This document shows positions 62,260-64,000 of a DNA stretch of 64,000 nucleotides, piece by piece (the stretch's first letter is position 1; every line of letters begins with the position of its first letter). Position numbers and translations under genes: made by a program. Source of the DNA: Pseudomonas sp. P818 (GTDB taxonomy: Bacteria; Pseudomonadota; Gammaproteobacteria; Pseudomonadales; Pseudomonadaceae); NCBI RefSeq assembly GCF_000418555.1, contig NZ_ATKM01000013.1, forward strand, positions 1 through 64,000. The letters are read 5' to 3'. The notes under the pieces are model-generated. The model saw nothing but the letters and a program-made list of their open reading frames with translations, was not told the DNA's origin and ran no database searches.

Positions 62260-62319
62260 TTCTCGTTGGCCTCCCCGGCCATAACCTGTCATCACTCGAT
62301 CAGCCGACAGGTAATCCCC

Positions 62320-62547
62320 ATGCAACCGACCATCGAAACTCTCCAGGGCGAACTGCTTGCCCTTCGCTGCCACATCGCTGCGCTCATGGAGCTGCAGCCT
62401 CTTCAATCTCAGTTGCGGTTCCTGGCTAAGCTGGAATCCGCCTGCTTACTGGTCCGTCCGTGCCAGCGCGGTGCTCGGCAGGACGGGTTTGATCAGGTGG
62501 TCACTTCGCTTGCTGCTAAGCGGCAGCCTTCTTCTTCGCCTTGCTGA
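62320..62547 (+). CDS. Possible small rightward gene opposite the cro end
   Basis: A 75-residue frame (MQPTIETLQGELLALRCHIA ...), opposite in direction to the early operon and overlapping the cro stop by 32 bases. The helical N-terminus looks protein-like, but there is no strong ribosome site. It is uncertain whether it is real. Confidence 0.3.
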   Translation: MQPTIETLQGELLALRCHIAALMELQPLQSQLRFLAKLESACLLVRPCQRGARQDGFDQVVTSLAAKRQPSSSPC

Positions 62548-62725
62548 GGCCCGCGTGCATCTCGTCGATTGCAGTACCGACCGAGTAGCGCGGGTTCACG
62601 ATGGCGCCGGTAAGAACGCGGTAGATAGTGGAGGTGTCGCAGCCAGCAGCCTCGGCGATGGCCTTGTAGGTGCGGCCAGCGTCGAGCAGCGCTTGGATTT
62701 TTTGGGCCATGGTGGGCGTGGTCAT
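62516..62725 (-). CDS. Cro-like repressor
   Basis: A 69-residue DNA-binding protein with a helix-turn-helix: AQKIQALLDAGRTYKAIAEA and CDTSTIYRVLTGAIV. The basic C-terminus (KAKKKAAA) fits small Cro proteins. GGGAGA about 8 bases before the ATG at 62725 favours this start over the ATG at 62731. It is divergent from cI over a shared operator. Confidence 0.83.
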   Translation of the reverse strand: MTTPTMAQKIQALLDAGRTYKAIAEAAGCDTSTIYRVLTGAIVNPRYSVGTAIDEMHAGLSKAKKKAAA

Positions 62726-62743
62726 GTGCATTCTCCCGGTGGG

Positions 62744-62808
62744 TTATGCACAGTGTATGCATCTGCGCATATCTGTCAACGCATAAACGGAGTATTCCCC
62801 TATGCACC
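62744..62808. promoter_or_regulatory. Operators and pR between cro and cI
   Basis: Leftward pR: -35 TTGACA (62779-62774), 16-base spacer, -10 TACACT (62757-62752). Operator half-sites overlap it: the dyad ATGCACAGTGTATGCAT (62746-62762), TGCG/CGCA arms at 62764-62783, and TATGCAC at 62801-62807. The arrangement is that of a phage immunity switch. I could not place pRM. Confidence 0.65.
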
Positions 62809-62830
62809 CACGGAAGGCACGATTGCGGAT

Positions 62831-63580
62831 ATGCAAAGACCTACTATTCACACCGTCCTTGGGCATCTGATTAAGAGCCAAGGCATCACTCCTACAGCCC
62901 TGAGCAGGCTGACCGGCGTTAGTCAGTCGACGATTTCGCGCATCCTCAATCGCAAGATCGAAAAGCCGACCGACGATCAGGTCAGCAAGCTGGCGGACTA
63001 CTTCCACATCACCACCGATCAGTTGCGCGGGCGGCAGTCAATCGACAACCTGATCCTCGTGTCGCAGGAAGAACACAGGGCCTTGCATGGCGAGCCTGAA
63101 GCCGTCATGGATGGCCCGGTTGACGTGTGGGATGACTCGACGCCGCTGCCTGACGACGAAGTGCTTGTGCCATTCCTCAAGGAGGTTGAATTGGCGGCAG
63201 GAAGCGGGCGCGCATGCGTGGAGGTCAATTCAAGGCGCAAGCTGCGCTTCGGGAAGTACACGCTGAAGAACCAGGGCGTGGACCCAGATAACGCCAGGTG
63301 CGTGACGATCACGGGCAACAGCATGGAGCCGGTGTTGCGCAATGGCGCCACTGTCGGCGTGGACGTGGGCAATACGCGCATCGTCGACGGCGACCTGTAT
63401 GCCATCAACCACTACGGCCAGCTGCGCGTAAAACAGGCTTATCGTCTGCCTGGCGGCGGGATCAGGCTGCGCAGCTTCAACCGTGACGAGCACCCTGACG
63501 AGGAATACACCGCCCAGGATATGCAGGACCAGGAGATATCTGTGATCGGCCGGGTATTCTGGGGTGCGATGTTCTTCTGA
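62831..63580 (+). CDS. Phage CI repressor (LexA-like, S24 peptidase)
   Basis: This 249-residue lysogeny repressor has the N-terminal helix-turn-helix (TPTALSRLTGVSQSTISRIL) at residues about 20-40. The Ala-Gly self-cleavage site is in LAAGSG, and the C-terminal S24 domain has the catalytic Ser in GNSMEPVL and Lys in RVKQAY. RecA activated by DNA damage should trigger self-cleavage and induction. I took ATG 62831, because upstream codons are not conserved-like. It is transcribed away from cro. Confidence 0.93.
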   Translation: MQRPTIHTVLGHLIKSQGITPTALSRLTGVSQSTISRILNRKIEKPTDDQVSKLADYFHITTDQLRGRQSIDNLILVSQEEHRALHGEPEAVMDGPVDVWDDSTPLPDDEVLVPFLKEVELAAGSGRACVEVNSRRKLRFGKYTLKNQGVDPDNARCVTITGNSMEPVLRNGATVGVDVGNTRIVDGDLYAINHYGQLRVKQAYRLPGGGIRLRSFNRDEHPDEEYTAQDMQDQEISVIGRVFWGAMFF

Positions 63581-63603
63581 TAACCACTGACAAGGAGGTC
63601 GCT

Positions 63604-64000
63604 ATGCGCGCCGCCGTCATCGCCACAGCCATCGCGCTTTCCCTTTCTGGATGCGCCGCATCGGTCAAAAAGAGCAATCATGAGCCGCTATCGGTCTACG
63701 CAGACGCCAAGCAGGAGATCATCTTCAGCGTGAGCGGCAGCCAGTGGGTGCAGAGCAACCCGGAATGGCTGAAATTCAGGGCTGCATGGCTAACCGCGAT
63801 GCGCTCAGAGGCGACCCGCGCAGGCATAAAGTATTCCGACATCGGCAAGGCCAAAAGGCTCGCGCCATACCCGGCAACGGTGGTCGCAGTTGATGTTTCG
63901 AACTTCCGGTATGTCAGCACGGATGAGCGATACGGGCTTGGCGTCATGATCGGAAACGCATGGGTGAACTCCAAAGCGACGTTCAGTGACTGGCAAACCG
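63604..64000 (+). CDS. Lipoprotein, cut by the window edge
   Basis: At least 132 residues. A signal peptide with a lipobox (ATAIALSLSGC) is followed by a mature part with SVYADAKQEIIFSVSG and VVAVDVSNFRYVSTDERYGL, resembling DUF4410-like envelope lipoproteins. It starts 23 bases after cI on the same strand, with a good AAGGAGG ribosome site. It may be expressed from the repressor promoter in lysogens. The 3' end lies outside the window. Confidence 0.7.
   Translation, partial: MRAAVIATAIALSLSGCAASVKKSNHEPLSVYADAKQEIIFSVSGSQWVQSNPEWLKFRAAWLTAMRSEATRAGIKYSDIGKAKRLAPYPATVVAVDVSNFRYVSTDERYGLGVMIGNAWVNSKATFSDWQT

Overview
The window is a piece of a Pseudomonas-type (Pseudomonas sensu lato) chromosome with a large temperate prophage in its right-hand part. 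The GC-rich coding style, the recC-recB-recD order, the flavin monooxygenase/SDR pair, the DUF1302/DUF1329 pair and a Pseudomonas-style phage all point that way. No rRNA gene is present. The species cannot be fixed from the sequence alone.

Chromosomal part, 1-28.4 kb. A leftward recC-recB-recD operon (ATGA overlaps) encodes the exonuclease V complex; a scrambled copy of the recD 3' end and three copies of a 12-base motif lie downstream of it. Next come a small secreted helix-hairpin-helix (ComEA-like) protein, an XRE regulator, and a decayed stretch (asparagine synthase 3' fragment, intact MFS exporter, frameshifted LysR gene). An AraC regulator is divergent from a flavin monooxygenase plus short-chain dehydrogenase. 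A TetR gene, an MFS transporter and a DUF1329-DUF1302 envelope pair follow. A tight rightward operon then encodes an FGGY sugar kinase, a class II aldolase, a glutamate-1-semialdehyde-type aminotransferase and a second aldolase-fold protein that has lost its metal ligands. It looks like an uncharacterised amino-sugar or amino-polyol pathway.

Boundary, 27.8-28.47 kb. A broken tyrosine integrase runs toward the 3' half of a tRNA-Pro(GGG) gene with its terminator. The tRNA orientation shows that the element lies to the right and that the intact tRNA should lie beyond base 64,000. The integrase remnant therefore belongs to an older element that used the same site.

Prophage, 28.47 kb to beyond the right edge. 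It has a lambda-like layout, almost entirely leftward. From right to left: a lipoprotein and the CI repressor (rightward), operators, Cro, replication genes with an iteron-like cluster, a nin-like region (NinB, a NUMOD4-HNH endonuclease, a Ref-like nuclease, DUF1064, a metallophosphoesterase), antiterminator Q with a candidate late promoter and terminator, a holin, terminase, portal, head genes, a glycosyltransferase/TylF-methyltransferase pair beside the major capsid gene, connectors, a tail tube with a duplicated domain, a programmed -1 frameshift in the tail chaperones, tape measure, tail tip genes interrupted by an HNH endonuclease, tail fibre-like proteins, and lysis genes with a nested Rz1. 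Several leftward terminators sit inside the late region, which fits Q-type antitermination. The prophage integrase is not in the window.
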